Shown: piece by piece, positions 35,656 through 43,779 of the stretch
Position numbering within the stretch: position 1 is the stretch's first letter
Layout of the letters: every line of letters starts with the position of its first letter
Origin: Bacillus mycoides
GTDB taxonomy: Bacteria; Bacillota; Bacilli; Bacillales; Bacillaceae_G
Direction: 5' to 3'
NCBI RefSeq assembly: GCF_018742245.1
Contig: NZ_CP036132.1
Span: forward strand, 3,095,001 to 3,159,000
DNA: 64,000 bases
Notes under the pieces: model-generated
The model's database searches: none
What the model was told of the DNA's origin: nothing
The model's input: only the letters and a program-made list of their open reading frames with translations
Translations under genes and position numbers: made by a program

Positions 35656-36126
35656 ATGATTCAAAAATTAATAGCAAACTCTTATAATACTGCTTTGTCT
35701 ATTTTAAACATTCAAATTCCTGCTTACGAAATTGAAGCAAAATACATAAATAGTACGGCCATCCCCCGTTTATACGATACTGTAACTGATATTCAAAACT
35801 GCGATGAGACATTCCATGGATATTTCCTGGAAAATTCACTCATTGGATTTATTTCTTTTAAAGTTGATGAAGATATAGTTGATATCCATCGTTTAGTGGT
35901 CTCACCCAATCATTTCCATAAAGGGATAGCAACTAAGTTACTACTTTTTATATTTGACATGTTCTCTTCTTCAAAAGCGTATATTGTACAAACAGGGAAG
36001 AACAATAAGCCTGCCCTTTCTTTATATAAAAAACATGGTTTTATTGAAAGTCAAGATATCGTACTTCCTGATGGAATGGTTTTGACCTCACTAAAAAGAC
36101 AGAATACACAAAATAGTTTGACTTAA
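35656..36126 (+). CDS. GNAT family acetyltransferase
   Basis: 156 residues. The acetyl-CoA region is VDIHRLVVSPNHFHKGIATK with the following LLLFIFDMF helix, and GKNNKPALSLYKKHGF is the typical C-terminal part. ATG 35656 is preferred (AAAAGGAG ten bases upstream); 18 extra upstream codons are open but lack a site. Substrate unknown. Confidence 0.83.
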   Translation: MIQKLIANSYNTALSILNIQIPAYEIEAKYINSTAIPRLYDTVTDIQNCDETFHGYFLENSLIGFISFKVDEDIVDIHRLVVSPNHFHKGIATKLLLFIFDMFSSSKAYIVQTGKNNKPALSLYKKHGFIESQDIVLPDGMVLTSLKRQNTQNSLT

Positions 36127-36162
36127 CTATTTATTTATGTTATTTTTTACCTTATAAAACCT

Positions 36163-36308
36163 TTTGCTGAATCCAAATTTTGGAGCGGGGGAACCATTTA
36201 TGTAGCTTTTTGCTACTTGGGGCGAATCTTTTTTAAGTAGGGACACTCTCACTTCCCGAGTCCGACAGCTAACCTCGTAAGCGTAATGGGAGAGGAAGGT
36301 GCTTTTTT
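36163..36308 (+). promoter_or_regulatory. c-di-AMP (ydaO-yuaA type) riboswitch
   Basis: The aptamer core is clear: GCTGAATCC, GCGGGGGAACCA, TTGGGGCGAATC, TAGGGACACTCTC, GAGTCCGACAGCTAACC, TCGTAAGCGTAA and GGAAGGTG. This order matches known ydaO/c-di-AMP aptamers. A T6 run (36303-36308) follows directly, so ligand binding probably promotes termination. The first ORF after it is a 47-residue protein at 36397. Confidence 0.93.
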
Positions 36309-36396
36309 GCCTATGTTACACAGTATGCCTCCTTAGTTATAAATATGGGAACGATACCAATTAAAACCTATATTTATAGAAAAGGAGAAATGTATA

Positions 36397-36540
36397 ATGT
36401 TACGTTTATCTGATCACGCAATAAAAATGATGGAGCAAAGACTTCGACTAGAACAACACCGCACATATCAAGCAAATAAAGTTGTAGATAACTTACATCA
36501 CAAATACTTCTTTCAACATATTTTCCAGCCAAAAAGATAA
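36397..36540 (+). CDS. 47-aa protein under the c-di-AMP riboswitch
   Basis: MLRLSDHAIKMMEQRLRLEQ ..., a basic, His- and Gln-rich helical protein ending IFQPKR, with AAAAGGAG seven bases upstream. A terminator follows within 20 nt, so this is the only gene in the transcript. No family recognised. Genes behind c-di-AMP riboswitches usually handle potassium, osmolytes or cell-wall remodelling, so a small regulator in that circuit is one possibility. Confidence 0.75.
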   Translation: MLRLSDHAIKMMEQRLRLEQHRTYQANKVVDNLHHKYFFQHIFQPKR

Positions 36541-36556
36541 GTACTGACCTTTAACA

Positions 36557-36596
36557 AAATACAGCGTACACTTTTTCGGTGTACGCTGTATTTTTC
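36557..36596. terminator. Bidirectional terminator
   Basis: AAATACAGCGTACAC / GTGTACGCTGTATTT hairpin with T-rich tails both ways; serves the 47-aa gene and the convergent methyltransferase gene. Confidence 0.92.
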
Positions 36597-37350
36597 ATTT
36601 TCTCGCCTTAATAATAAAAGTAGTCGGCACCATTCTAGCTTTATATAAAGAATAGTACTTCGTAGACGGCTCTGCTACTTCTCCATCAAATAGACAAGAT
36701 GGTTCAGGCTCTTCTATTCTCTCAATTGTAAATCCAGCTCTATTTAACTCATTTATATATGTACTCATTTTTCTCTTATATAATGTCGCTTGTACTTCTT
36801 CCCCTTTAAATGTTTCAAACGTAATAGGAGTTTCCTCATGATATGAAGAGCATAAAACAATTTCTTCTGTTCCATACTGCAAATTTGAATATACCGGATG
36901 CTCCCAGCTAAAAATAAAACTGCCTCCTGGTTTTACATACGAATATATAAGTTCCAATGTTTTTCTTAAATTAGAAGTCCATCCTAATGCATAGATGGAA
37001 TATACAATATCAAAATGTTCTTCTGGAATATTTAGCTCCTCTTCCATCGCACCACATATTAACTTTGGATTCCAATCTTTTAGCGTTTCATTTGCTGTTT
37101 CAATTTGTGTCTCTGAAAGATCGAGCCCCCACAATTCTTTCGCACCACGCTCCGCCATATATTCCAAAGAATGTCCACTACCACATCCGATATCTAGAAC
37201 CGTTTTATTCTCAATTAAATCAAACAAATGAATTTCATCTTCTGATGCCGTATACGGTCCATATTTAGGCAAACAATCTACTTGAAAAAAATGAGGTGCT
37301 ACTACGTCCCAACACTTTTTATTCACTTGTAACATTTCTGTTTGTTCCAT
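36595..37350 (-). CDS. Class I SAM-dependent methyltransferase
   Basis: 251 residues. SAM-binding motif I is TVLDIGCGSGHSLEYMAERG; motifs ELWGLDLS, FDIVYSIYALGW and LKPGGSFIFSWEHP-like YVKPGGSFIFSWEHP follow. ATG 37350 is preferred because AAGGGGG lies about ten bases upstream. The substrate is unknown; the last ~80 residues show no named domain. Confidence 0.87.
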   Translation of the reverse strand: MEQTEMLQVNKKCWDVVAPHFFQVDCLPKYGPYTASEDEIHLFDLIENKTVLDIGCGSGHSLEYMAERGAKELWGLDLSETQIETANETLKDWNPKLICGAMEEELNIPEEHFDIVYSIYALGWTSNLRKTLELIYSYVKPGGSFIFSWEHPVYSNLQYGTEEIVLCSSYHEETPITFETFKGEEVQATLYKRKMSTYINELNRAGFTIERIEEPEPSCLFDGEVAEPSTKYYSLYKARMVPTTFIIKARK

Positions 37351-37437
37351 ACTTTGCATTCCCCCTTCGTTCTCTTCCACCAGTACTTTTTATACGTGAT
37401 GGCCTCATTTTCCTTTCAGATTGATGATATTCGCTAA

Positions 37438-37471
37438 CAAAAAAAGAGTAGCTTCTCAGCTACTCCCTTTT
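37438..37471 (-). terminator. Terminator of the UPF0316 gene
   Basis: AGAGTAGCT / AGCTACTC hairpin flanked by an A run at the left side, two bases from the stop codon. Confidence 0.85.
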
Positions 37472-37472
37472 C

Positions 37473-38024
37473 TTACGATGCATGCTCATCTTTCTTCTTC
37501 TTCATTAACGCTCTCTTCTTCATCGCTTTCGTCAAGTATCCACCTTTAAACGAACGGATTTCATAAGAAGACATAAACGCTTTCGGTGCAATTTCATTAA
37601 TAATTTCTAAAAGTTCTTTTTCTCTTGAACGCTTCGCAACGATATCTAAGCGATAACGTATAGAATTTATTCCTTCACCTTCAAATACTGTAACGCCAAA
37701 TCCAGAATGGCGTAATTCATTTACTAATTCATTACAACGGTCTAGTAAACTAACTTGATACGTAATATATCCAATTGCTAATTTATTCTCTATATAACCG
37801 CCTAATAATAGTCCCGCACTAAAGCCGATGACATAGGCAACAATGTTCATCCAATTTGATAAATCTTGAAATACAATACCTAAACTGACAATGTAAATTG
37901 CTCCTTCTAACAATCCTACACCTGCAGCGGATCTTGTTTGATTCTTTACAAGCAAAATCGTACGGATTGTTAAAGTTGGAACGTAAATAATTTGAAGCAC
38001 AAAAATAAGTAACGCTTGTAACAT
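37473..38024 (-). CDS. UPF0316 membrane protein with DUF2179 domain
   Basis: 183 residues. Three membrane helices fill the first ~75 residues, followed by a soluble DUF2179 domain ([34 protein letters not shown]-less variant ending [14 protein letters not shown]). In B. subtilis the DUF2179 fold binds nucleotides or ions in related proteins. AAGAGGTGG precedes ATG 38024; the frame-opening ATG at 38045 lies inside the ribosome binding region. Confidence 0.85.
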   Translation of the reverse strand: MLQALLIFVLQIIYVPTLTIRTILLVKNQTRSAAGVGLLEGAIYIVSLGIVFQDLSNWMNIVAYVIGFSAGLLLGGYIENKLAIGYITYQVSLLDRCNELVNELRHSGFGVTVFEGEGINSIRYRLDIVAKRSREKELLEIINEIAPKAFMSSYEIRSFKGGYLTKAMKKRALMKKKKDEHAS

Positions 38025-38244
38025 TGGTATCCACCTCTTTCGCAAATTCTTTTGTCATGATAACATACATAAGCTTTAGAAATCGATGGGTTTTTTAATT
38101 TTTTTTAATTTTTTTTCATACTATTGAAATGCCTCAAAAATAAGCGTATTATATTTGGCGTAAATCCGATAAATACCAGTAAATCACTCGTATTATATCA
38201 TTTATTTTTAAACGCAAAAAAGGAACCAGATTAGGTCCCTTTCC
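38025..38244. other. Intergenic, T-rich
   Basis: Contains only low-complexity A/T runs near 38090-38115 and a hairpin AAAGGAACC / GGTCCCTTT at 38219-38242 that can terminate the ATP synthase I-like gene. No gene seen. Confidence 0.5.
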
Positions 38245-38679
38245 TCATAACTCTATGTTTTTCGAAGCATGTTCTCTTTGTTTCTCTTCTTCTTTTACTA
38301 GCTGCATATTTGCATAGGCTAAATTCGCAATCATTAAAAAGTGTCCACCTAATATTCCAGTACCAAATGCCCACATTTCCATTTCATGCTCAATTTCATA
38401 CATAATGATAGCCCCTAATATTGCGGCTGCAAATCGGTTTAGAACTCCTAATCCAGGAGCCTTTTCTTTCATCACAATACTTCTTCCTATTTTCTCCACT
38501 CTGCGAGCTAATAACCAAAGACAGTATGCACTTACAGCTAAACCAATACCGAATCCTGTCACTTGTTTTCCAAACGGAGTAACCGCCCACATTAGTAGTA
38601 AACCACTAAAGATCGTATACAATTGTAATCGATATACACGTAAGGCTACTTGAATCAAAATATCCGCTCCTAATTTCAC
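38245..38679 (-). CDS. AtpI-like membrane protein
   Basis: 144 residues with four hydrophobic helices (IFSGLLLMWAVTPFG, GIGLAVSAYCLWLLARRVEK, RFAAAILGAIIMYEIE, GTGILGGHFLMIANLAYANM). The pattern resembles ATP synthase subunit I, which helps assemble the c-ring or transports Mg2+. It is not next to an atp operon here, so the role is uncertain. Confidence 0.6.
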   Translation of the reverse strand: MKLGADILIQVALRVYRLQLYTIFSGLLLMWAVTPFGKQVTGFGIGLAVSAYCLWLLARRVEKIGRSIVMKEKAPGLGVLNRFAAAILGAIIMYEIEHEMEMWAFGTGILGGHFLMIANLAYANMQLVKEEEKQREHASKNIEL

Positions 38680-38696
38680 ATTTTATTATGTGTCAG

Positions 38697-38729
38697 AAGA
38701 AAAGCAGCAACTTACACAGTTGCTGCTTT
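38697..38729 (-). terminator. Terminator at the end of the CNNM-type gene
   Basis: AAAGCAGCAACT / AGTTGCTGCTTT hairpin overlapping the last codons of the gene, followed by T-rich DNA on the minus strand. Confidence 0.75.
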
Positions 38730-40040
38730 CTCTTGTTCTTGTTCATGATCCATTTTTTGAATTTCAACACGTTTAATTTGATAAGCATCTTTTTCTAACA
38801 CTTTAAATTCATAGCCTTCTGCTTCAACGCATTGTCCTTCTTCGATTTCATGATTTTGCATCATAATCCATCCACCGATTGTATCCACATCGTCTTCTTC
38901 AATGTGTAATCCAAACAAATCTTTTACTTCTGTGATAAGCACTTTTCCATCAACAATTTTATGATACTCGTTCACATGTTGAATTGGTGGTGCTTCATCT
39001 TCATCATATTCATCACGAATTTCGCCGACGATTTCCTCCAATATATCTTCAAGCGTTACAATTCCAGCTGTTCCTCCGTACTCATCATATAAAACAGCCA
39101 TTGGAATTCGCTTCTTCTGCATTTGCAGTAATAAATCATGAATTGGAGTCGTTTCCATAACTTCAATAATCGGACGCATATACGTGCGAATCGATGATAA
39201 ATCTTCTTGATCGTTGTTCATATATCGAATAAAGAAATCTTTTACATTGACCATACCGATAATATCATCTTTATCTTCTCCAAAAATCGGATAACGTGTG
39301 TATCGTTCATTTTGGATTACTTTCATGTGTTCTTCTACTGAATCTTCAAGATAGAAACCAACGATTTCTGTACGCGGTACCATGATTTCTTTCGCAATGC
39401 GATTATCAAATTCAAAGATATTATTTACATACTTGTATTCAGCTTGATTAATTTCTCCACTTTCGTAGCTCTCTGAAAGAATAAGACGTAACTCTTCTTC
39501 TGTATGAGCTACTTCATGTTCAGAAGCTGGCTTCAAACCGAATAAACCAGTTACAACACGAGCAGAACCATTCAATACCCAAATAAATGGATACATAACT
39601 TTATAGAATATCATTAACGGACCTGCTAATAACAATGTCACTTTTTCAGCTTTTTGAATTGCCATCGTTTTCGGAGCTAATTCCCCGACTACAACGTGCA
39701 AGTACGTCATCGTCATAAATGCAAGACCAAATGTTAATACTGATGAGATAGAAGGATTTAAGTTCCATTTCTCAAATAACGGGTGTAATAATTTTTCTAT
39801 CGTCGGTTCACCTAACCAACCAAGTCCCATCGCTGTAACTGTAATACCTAATTGACAAGCAGATAAATATTCATCTAAATTTGTTGTTACCTTTTTCGCT
39901 GCTAACGCACCGCGTTTCCCTTCCGCAACAAGCTGATCAATGCGACTTGAACGTATCTTAACAATCGCAAACTCTGCTGCTACGAAAAATCCAGTAAATG
40001 CGATTAAAATCGCAACCATGACTAAATTAAATATTTCCAA
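38712..40040 (-). CDS. Hemolysin-family protein (CNNM/CorC type, DUF21 + CBS pair + CorC_HlyC)
   Basis: Membrane protein of 442 residues: DUF21 with four helices (about 1-200; LGITVTAMGLGWLGEPT), two CBS motifs (IMVPRTEIV to RYPIFGEDKDDIIGMVNVKD; IPMAVLYDEYGGTAGIVTLE) and a C-terminal transporter-associated domain (VDTIGGWIMMQN). Such proteins export or regulate Mg2+ or other divalent cations; in Bacillus they affect Mg2+ efflux. The start is a TTG at 40040 with AAGGGG upstream, partly inside a hairpin (see separate entry). Confidence 0.92.
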   Translation of the reverse strand: MEIFNLVMVAILIAFTGFFVAAEFAIVKIRSSRIDQLVAEGKRGALAAKKVTTNLDEYLSACQLGITVTAMGLGWLGEPTIEKLLHPLFEKWNLNPSISSVLTFGLAFMTMTYLHVVVGELAPKTMAIQKAEKVTLLLAGPLMIFYKVMYPFIWVLNGSARVVTGLFGLKPASEHEVAHTEEELRLILSESYESGEINQAEYKYVNNIFEFDNRIAKEIMVPRTEIVGFYLEDSVEEHMKVIQNERYTRYPIFGEDKDDIIGMVNVKDFFIRYMNNDQEDLSSIRTYMRPIIEVMETTPIHDLLLQMQKKRIPMAVLYDEYGGTAGIVTLEDILEEIVGEIRDEYDEDEAPPIQHVNEYHKIVDGKVLITEVKDLFGLHIEEDDVDTIGGWIMMQNHEIEEGQCVEAEGYEFKVLEKDAYQIKRVEIQKMDHEQEQEKAATV

Positions 40041-40045
40041 TGAAT

Positions 40046-40079
40046 CCCCTTAGTTAAAAAACTAAGGTGTCCACCTCCT
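40046..40079 (-). promoter_or_regulatory. Hairpin over the ribosome binding site of the CNNM-type gene
   Basis: CCTTAGTT-TTTT-AACTAAGG (40067-40048) places part of the AAGGGG ribosome binding site in its 3' arm, five bases before the TTG start. A second, perfect Shine-Dalgarno-like AGGAGGTGG lies upstream (40079-40071) with no start codon at proper distance. The arrangement could lower or regulate translation. Confidence 0.4.
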
Positions 40080-40159
40080 GTATACTATAATGTTTTCTTA
40101 TTTGTTCGTTAGAAAACATAGCCCGATACAAAAATTAAAGAGGTCGGATTTCACTTATT

Positions 40160-40567
40160 CTATAATAATAGAATAAGTGTCTGTATTAAAGCTGTCGTTT
40201 GACCTGATAAAGATTTCGATATTTTTTCACGTTGTGAATCAGTCAATTCATCTAAAAGAGGCTTTAACTCCGTTAGCTCTGCTTCTAATCTATGAATATG
40301 GTCTGTCACTTCATTCACTTGTTTCGAAACGTGTTCATTGATACCGAGCAGCTTTTTCTTCTCCTCGATTCTCTCTTTAATCTCACAAAGCGGCATATGC
40401 ATTTCTTTGCACTTCTCAATAAATTGTAATGTCTCAAATGCTGTTTCGTCGTAATAGCGATAATTAGATTGAGATCGCTCCGCTTTTAAGATTCCTAGAT
40501 TCGTATAATAATCAATCGTTCGTTTCGACACGTGAGCCATGAGAGCCAACTGTCCGATTCGATACAC
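40160..40567 (-). CDS. MerR family transcriptional regulator
   Basis: 135 residues. A MerR winged helix covers MYRIGQLALMAHVSKRTIDY through NYRYYDETAFETLQFIEKCK, then a coiled coil (NEHVSKQVNEVTDHIHRLEA). No effector-binding Cys cluster is visible, so a metal sensor is unlikely. The gene may control the CNNM-type gene or itself. Confidence 0.9.
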   Translation of the reverse strand: MYRIGQLALMAHVSKRTIDYYTNLGILKAERSQSNYRYYDETAFETLQFIEKCKEMHMPLCEIKERIEEKKKLLGINEHVSKQVNEVTDHIHRLEAELTELKPLLDELTDSQREKISKSLSGQTTALIQTLILLL

Positions 40568-40605
40568 CTTCCCAACGATCTTCCCCCCTTGTTTATATTA
40601 CTATT

Positions 40606-40634
40606 ATCATACAATACATAAACTGTACAGTCAA
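40606..40634 (-). promoter_or_regulatory. Promoter of the MerR gene with a palindromic operator
   Basis: TTGACT (40634-40629) and TATGAT (40611-40606) separated by 17 bp. ACTGTACAGT is a perfect 10-bp palindrome overlapping the -35 side of the spacer and may be an operator. Confidence 0.6.
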
Positions 40635-40730
40635 ACGTGACGGTTTGTTATACACACTTTCATAACGTTCTACAATAATCAGAAGATTAAGTTATAATAT
40701 CATTATAAAAGAAGAAGGGAGGCCACGCTC

Positions 40731-40781
40731 ATGTACTACAACACTTCATTCGAAAACGATCAACCTGTAGGCCGTCTATAA
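40731..40781 (+). CDS. Possible leader peptide before the DMT exporter gene (16 aa)
   Basis: ATG with AAGGGAGG eight bases upstream, encoding MYYNTSFENDQPVGRL and TAA. It shares the N-T-S-F segment with the His leader peptide at 13929, in a similar place relative to a hairpin. It ends just before a long-range stem that brackets a bcr1 insertion. Confidence 0.55.
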   Translation: MYYNTSFENDQPVGRL

Positions 40782-41012
40782 TCTAAGACGGGCATTCATA
40801 TAATAAAGTGAAACTTTAATCAGTGGGGGGTTTCTTCATCCCCCACTGATTATTAGTTGAACCAATCGGGCATTTACGGGCAGTTGATCCACCGCCTAAC
40901 TTCTTTGCTTTCGCTGAATTTTGAGGTGGGAGTTTTACTGCCCGTTAATGCGGGACAAGTGCGCCATGCCTCGTCTTAGGGAATAAATCATAACCCTAAA
41001 AATAGACGGAGG
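40772..41012 (+). promoter_or_regulatory. Structured leader of the DMT exporter gene, split by bcr1
   Basis: CTAAGACGGGCAT (40783-40795) pairs with ATGCCTCGTCTTAG (40966-40979): 13 base pairs with one bulged T. The loop is almost exactly a bcr1 copy. Also, CCGTCT (40772-40777, within the leader peptide codons) can pair with AGACGG nearby (40786-40791) or with AGACGG overlapping the ribosome binding site (41004-41009). This gives alternative structures that could couple leader translation to exporter expression. Confidence 0.5.
40802..40956 (-). repeat. bcr1-type repeat, full length
   Basis: Minus-oriented copy from ATAAAGTGAAACTTTAAT to TTAATGCGGGA. The two inverted repeats are present; one has a mismatch (CCACCGCCT opposite AGGTGGG). 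It lies inside the loop of the DMT leader stem. Confidence 0.88.
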
Positions 41013-41020
41013 TCATTCAA

Positions 41021-41902
41021 ATGAAACAAACAATTTTAGGAGCTATATGTTTATCACTAGCAGCAAGTATTTGGGGCGGTATGTACGTCGTTAGTAAATA
41101 CGTACTCGACTTTATCCCACCACTTACACTCGTTTGGCTACGCTTTATTATCGCTTTTGTTGTTTTATATGTGATTTTGAAAACAACTGAAAAAAAGCAA
41201 AAGAAAAAAGTAACCATACACAAAAAAGATTGGCTATTATTCGCTTGGATTGGCTTCATCGGATACTTCATTTCGATTACATGTCAATTCATCGGGACAA
41301 AATTATCCGACGCTCATACAGGCTCTTTAGTAACATCAGCTACACCTGCATTTATGGTTATATTTGCAGCGCTTATTTTAAAAGAAAAACTAACCACTCG
41401 TAGACTTTTATCTACTATCATAGCGACAATCGGTGTCATTATCGTTATCGGATGGGATATTGAAATCGGCTCCTATTTTATCGGTACAATCATTTTAGTT
41501 GGAGCCGCTATTACATGGGCTTTACTGTCCATTTATGTAAAAATCGCTTCAACTCGATTTTCATCTTTAATTATTACAACGTATGCAATATTCTTTTCAC
41601 TCTTTTTCATTACACCTTTTATGGTGTGGGAATTCCAATCAACTCCTATTGAACATATGAACATGTACGTATTATTAGGAGTACTCTATTTAGGAATCGT
41701 CTCAACCGCAGGTGCATTTTTCCTTTGGAATAAAGGATTAGAATTAATGGATGCTAGCATCGGTTCATTATTTTTCTTCTTCCAACCTATCGTTGGTTCG
41801 CTACTGGGCTGGCTTTTATTAAATGAAACATTAAGCAGTAACTTTTTCATTGGTGGTATCCTTATTATATGCAGTGTTCTAATTACTACTTTTGAAAAGT
41901 AA
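41021..41902 (+). CDS. DMT/EamA family transporter
   Basis: Ten-helix membrane protein of 293 residues with two EamA repeats (helix pairs starting SLAASIWGGMYVVSKYVLDF and ILVGAAITWALLSIYVKIAS). Probable exporter of amino acids or metabolites; which one is unknown. GGAGG lies eight bases before the ATG. Confidence 0.92.
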   Translation: MKQTILGAICLSLAASIWGGMYVVSKYVLDFIPPLTLVWLRFIIAFVVLYVILKTTEKKQKKKVTIHKKDWLLFAWIGFIGYFISITCQFIGTKLSDAHTGSLVTSATPAFMVIFAALILKEKLTTRRLLSTIIATIGVIIVIGWDIEIGSYFIGTIILVGAAITWALLSIYVKIASTRFSSLIITTYAIFFSLFFITPFMVWEFQSTPIEHMNMYVLLGVLYLGIVSTAGAFFLWNKGLELMDASIGSLFFFFQPIVGSLLGWLLLNETLSSNFFIGGILIICSVLITTFEK

Positions 41903-41916
41903 AAATAGTATAAAAA

Positions 41917-41946
41917 AACAGGAAGAGACTTAGTCTCTTCCTGTTC
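41917..41946 (-). terminator. Terminator between the DMT gene and the convergent 178-aa gene
   Basis: ACAGGAAGAGACT / AGTCTCTTCCTGT hairpin with an A run on its left, overlapping the last codons of the minus-strand gene. Confidence 0.85.
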
Positions 41947-42466
41947 GCATAATTGGGTCTTGATCATGGAATCCTATACAAATTGGTATACTACTTTGTA
42001 CTCCACTACATTCACTTATAAAACTACACACTGTTCTCGCAATTAAATATAAAGTAATACCTACAGCCCTTTTATCTGAATCAAAGCCATTTTCACCATA
42101 AATATCAGCTAACTCTCCTAAAGACGGTCCTTCTATTTCATCCGTCCAATCACTGGCCCAATCCTCATCATCTTCTTCAAGAAACATGTAATCGTCACAA
42201 ATATAGAACTGACTATCCCACTCATTATCAAGATCATACTCAAAATAAATCGCCTTCGCTTCTTCACTTTCAGCAATTTCTAACGCTTCTTTCAAACCAA
42301 TTCTCATACTTTCCTTGTATAAATCTAATGGAATCAATTTAATGCGCTCCGCATGCTCACTTGATGCTAACGTGCTACAAATATCATAATACTTCGATTC
42401 TATTTGAGATACTGATAACGAAAATACGTCTCCCTGCATTCCCTCTAAATACTGAAAAATATCCAA
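41930..42466 (-). CDS. Hypothetical acidic 178-aa protein
   Basis: Not recognised. An acidic protein (DDYMFLEEDDEDWASDWTDE in the middle) with a helical C-terminus containing two Cys near SFISECSGVQS. It lies 20 nt after the pentapeptide-repeat gene and probably shares its transcript. Confidence 0.65.
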   Translation of the reverse strand: MDIFQYLEGMQGDVFSLSVSQIESKYYDICSTLASSEHAERIKLIPLDLYKESMRIGLKEALEIAESEEAKAIYFEYDLDNEWDSQFYICDDYMFLEEDDEDWASDWTDEIEGPSLGELADIYGENGFDSDKRAVGITLYLIARTVCSFISECSGVQSSIPICIGFHDQDPIMRTGRD

Positions 42467-42486
42467 ACTATTTCACTCCATACTCT

Positions 42487-43341
42487 TTACGCAGTCCAAT
42501 GACCTGGACGAGACAACAATTTCGGTAATTTCGTATGTTTGTCCCCTTTCGCCGCATTAATTTGAACTTGCGTAAGAAAAATACTATTTGTAAAATCTGT
42601 CCCGCGAATGTCTGCATCTCGCAAGTCTGCTCCGATGAGATCCGCTCCCCTTAAATTTGCATCTCGTAAATTAGCCGCAATAAGATAAGCCCCTCTTAAA
42701 TTTGCTCCTTGTAAATCTTTCTTTTTCAGATTCGCTCCCATAAGGTCTGCTCCGCGATGACTGATTCGTTTTTTACGTGCAACATTCATTTCCTTCCATA
42801 CTAATTCACTCGTCTCTAAAAGGAGAATGTTCACTTCTGCACGGTGTAATGGCACATTTACTTCCATTAACTCATCTGGACTTAAATTCGATAGGCGTTC
42901 TGTCTCTTCAATTGCTTTGTTAAGCTCGTTATAAATTGTACGCGTCGCCTTTAAAAGAACGGCTTCCTTCAAATACCACAGCATTTCATGAAGCTGATGT
43001 ATTACCGGAAAAACATCATACATTTTTCGCGCATGCTCGGCATCTGTCCGCCAATCCATTCCTTTAAACGTAACTTGAGAAGTCTTTTGCCCAGCACCGA
43101 AACATTCAAACACTGTACAACCTTTATACCCTTTTCCTCTAAGATCTCTATGTATACTACATTTATAATCTGATTGTAAATTTGCACAAGGTTTACCACC
43201 ATCTTTATTCACCGCAAAATCTATTGATGCCGCGAACGGTAATGCCACACAACATAATCCAAAACACTTTTCACAATCCGCTTTTAAACTATTGTGATTT
43301 ACATCCTCTTCTACATGAAAATAATCGTTATGATTAGTCAA
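42487..43341 (-). CDS. Pentapeptide-repeat protein with Cys-rich N-terminal domain
   Basis: About 284 residues. The N-terminal half has a Cys cluster (CEKCFGLCC, CANLQ, CSIHRDLRGKGYKGCTVFEC), which resembles metal/Fe-S binding YkgJ-like proteins. The second half has about eight pentapeptide repeats of the A-(D/N)-L-x-x type (GADLMGANLKKKDLQGANLR ...), forming a right-handed beta-helix; the end is unrelated. I prefer the TTG at 43341 (AGGGGG nine bases upstream) to the GTG at 43392. Pentapeptide proteins of this type have no firm function; some mimic DNA. Confidence 0.8.
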   Translation of the reverse strand: MTNHNDYFHVEEDVNHNSLKADCEKCFGLCCVALPFAASIDFAVNKDGGKPCANLQSDYKCSIHRDLRGKGYKGCTVFECFGAGQKTSQVTFKGMDWRTDAEHARKMYDVFPVIHQLHEMLWYLKEAVLLKATRTIYNELNKAIEETERLSNLSPDELMEVNVPLHRAEVNILLLETSELVWKEMNVARKKRISHRGADLMGANLKKKDLQGANLRGAYLIAANLRDANLRGADLIGADLRDADIRGTDFTNSIFLTQVQINAAKGDKHTKLPKLLSRPGHWTA

Positions 43342-43536
43342 AATATATACCCCCTGTTGTCTTTTGACTATTTCATAATATTCCAACTGCACTAAATAAT
43401 CAATTTTAAAATAAATAGACCTATTTCATTTCAAACAACAACACAATCCTTTTATTTCTTTTCATTTAAAAAGGACTTCCACTACAATATTAATTATAAT
43501 TAAATTATGAACTTTCGAATAATAAGGAGGATTACA

Positions 43537-43710
43537 ATGGCATTAGAAATGAAAACAAACTGTCAAATTTGCGACCATTCCCTTCAGCCCGATTCTGAAG
43601 CATACATATGCGTGTATGAATGTACATTTTGTGCACCATGTACAGAGGAAAGACAAAACGTTTGCCCGAATTGTGGCGGCGAGTTAGTACGTAGACCGAA
43701 AAAGAAATAA
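43537..43710 (+). CDS. DUF1272 zinc-ribbon-like protein
   Basis: 57 residues with C-x-x-C pairs (CQIC, CTFCAPC, CPNCGG), typical of DUF1272. AAGGAGG precedes ATG 43537. Likely binds zinc; function unknown. Confidence 0.88.
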   Translation: MALEMKTNCQICDHSLQPDSEAYICVYECTFCAPCTEERQNVCPNCGGELVRRPKKK

Positions 43711-43711
43711 T

Positions 43712-43757
43712 AAAAAGGCAAAAACGAACAGGAATATGTTCATTTTTGCCTTTTTAT
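43712..43757 (+). terminator. Terminator of the DUF1272 gene
   Basis: AAAAAGGCAAAAA / TTTTTGCCTTTTT hairpin after the stop codon; bidirectional. Confidence 0.85.
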
Positions 43758-43779
43758 TTAACCTTTAAAATTACTTCTA

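Noticed and set aside
5089..40956. bcr1 copies as insertion sequences
   Set aside because: They encode no transposase and are about 155 bp; they are non-autonomous repeats.
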